From: Pseudomonas cannabina
Lineage (GTDB): Bacteria; Pseudomonadota; Gammaproteobacteria; Pseudomonadales; Pseudomonadaceae
Reading direction: 5' to 3'
NCBI RefSeq assembly: GCF_900100365.1
Contig: NZ_FNKU01000001.1
Location: forward strand, 3,162,001 to 3,226,000
DNA: 64,000 nt
Positions 63,968 through 64,000 of the stretch are shown here, one piece after another. The number at the start of each line of letters is the position of its first letter. Position 1 is the first letter of the stretch. The position numbers were made by a program, and so were the translations under genes. The notes under the pieces are model-generated. The model had not been told where the DNA came from. It did no database searches and saw only the letters and a program-made list of their open reading frames with translations.

Positions 63968-64000
63968 TCAGCCCATCCGCCCTTTGATCAGTTCCAGCAG
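63968..64000 (-). CDS. Possible 3' end of a leftward gene cut by the window edge
   Basis: Reading the reverse strand from the edge gives LLELIKGRMG followed by TGA (63970-63968). The stop lies 12 bp from the convergent LEA-type gene, a normal gap. Only ten codons are visible, so this is no more than a hint. Confidence 0.3.
   Translation of the reverse strand: MLELIKGRMG

Overview
This window reads as chromosomal DNA of a plant-associated fluorescent pseudomonad, most likely Pseudomonas syringae sensu lato. The support is a HopAK1-type harpin/pectate-lyase effector behind a good hrp box, a PsmE-type alginate epimerase/deacetylase gene, an IS5-family element of the kind common in P. syringae, REP/REPIN palindromes, and housekeeping genes whose order I remember from Pseudomonas genomes. 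No database search was possible; names rest on motifs, length and context.

Layout. 0-6.4 kb: the end of an EamA transporter, then a 1610-codon psmE-type gene broken by a 7-bp tandem duplication, then hairpin-rich spacer and a small secreted protein. 6.5-10.8 kb: LysR regulator, alpha/beta hydrolase, exported cyclophilin and an ABC exporter. 11-17.2 kb: a FemAB-like acyltransferase, and a roughly 1650-codon toxin-like gene (DUF6543-type N-terminus, leucine-rich repeats, NEL-type E3 ligase end) cut by two in-frame stop codons. 17.2-34.6 kb: a KASIII-like enzyme, hrpA, fadD1 and fadD2 separated by a 1194-bp IS5-family insertion, phaJ1, hopAK1, two small genes and rapA. Two inverted copies of a 101-bp MITE bracket phaJ1, hopAK1 and the small genes. 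35-39.6 kb: an MFS transporter, an MHYT-GGDEF-EAL protein (NbdA-like) and a DUF2288 protein. 39.9-44.9 kb: the braCDEFG branched-chain amino acid importer. 45-64 kb: lipoproteins, an FAD oxidoreductase, pdxH, an OmpA-type lipoprotein, a serine esterase, dinG, a Tsx-like porin with a purine nucleoside permease-family protein, a glycine-rich secreted protein, YchJ and a TonB-dependent receptor.

How the genes work together. FadD1/FadD2, PhaJ1 and the KASIII-like enzyme form a fatty-acid uptake and beta-oxidation-to-synthesis neighbourhood. BraC-G is one transport system. Tsx and the NUP protein form a probable nucleoside uptake pair. HopAK1 and PsmE relate to life in plants (type III secretion, alginate).

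Most unusual material: (1) two large surface or toxin genes that are decaying, each with clear small lesions; (2) a short intergenic hairpin of the form nnACGCTCYGCGTnn, present about twenty times, whose outer bases change together so that pairing is kept; (3) a larger structured repeat, tandem with a 394-bp period at 47.5-48.2 kb and present again at 34.7 kb, where a 138-bp palindromic element has inserted in it; (4) mobile-element ends around the effector gene. I saw no tRNA, rRNA or CRISPR array.
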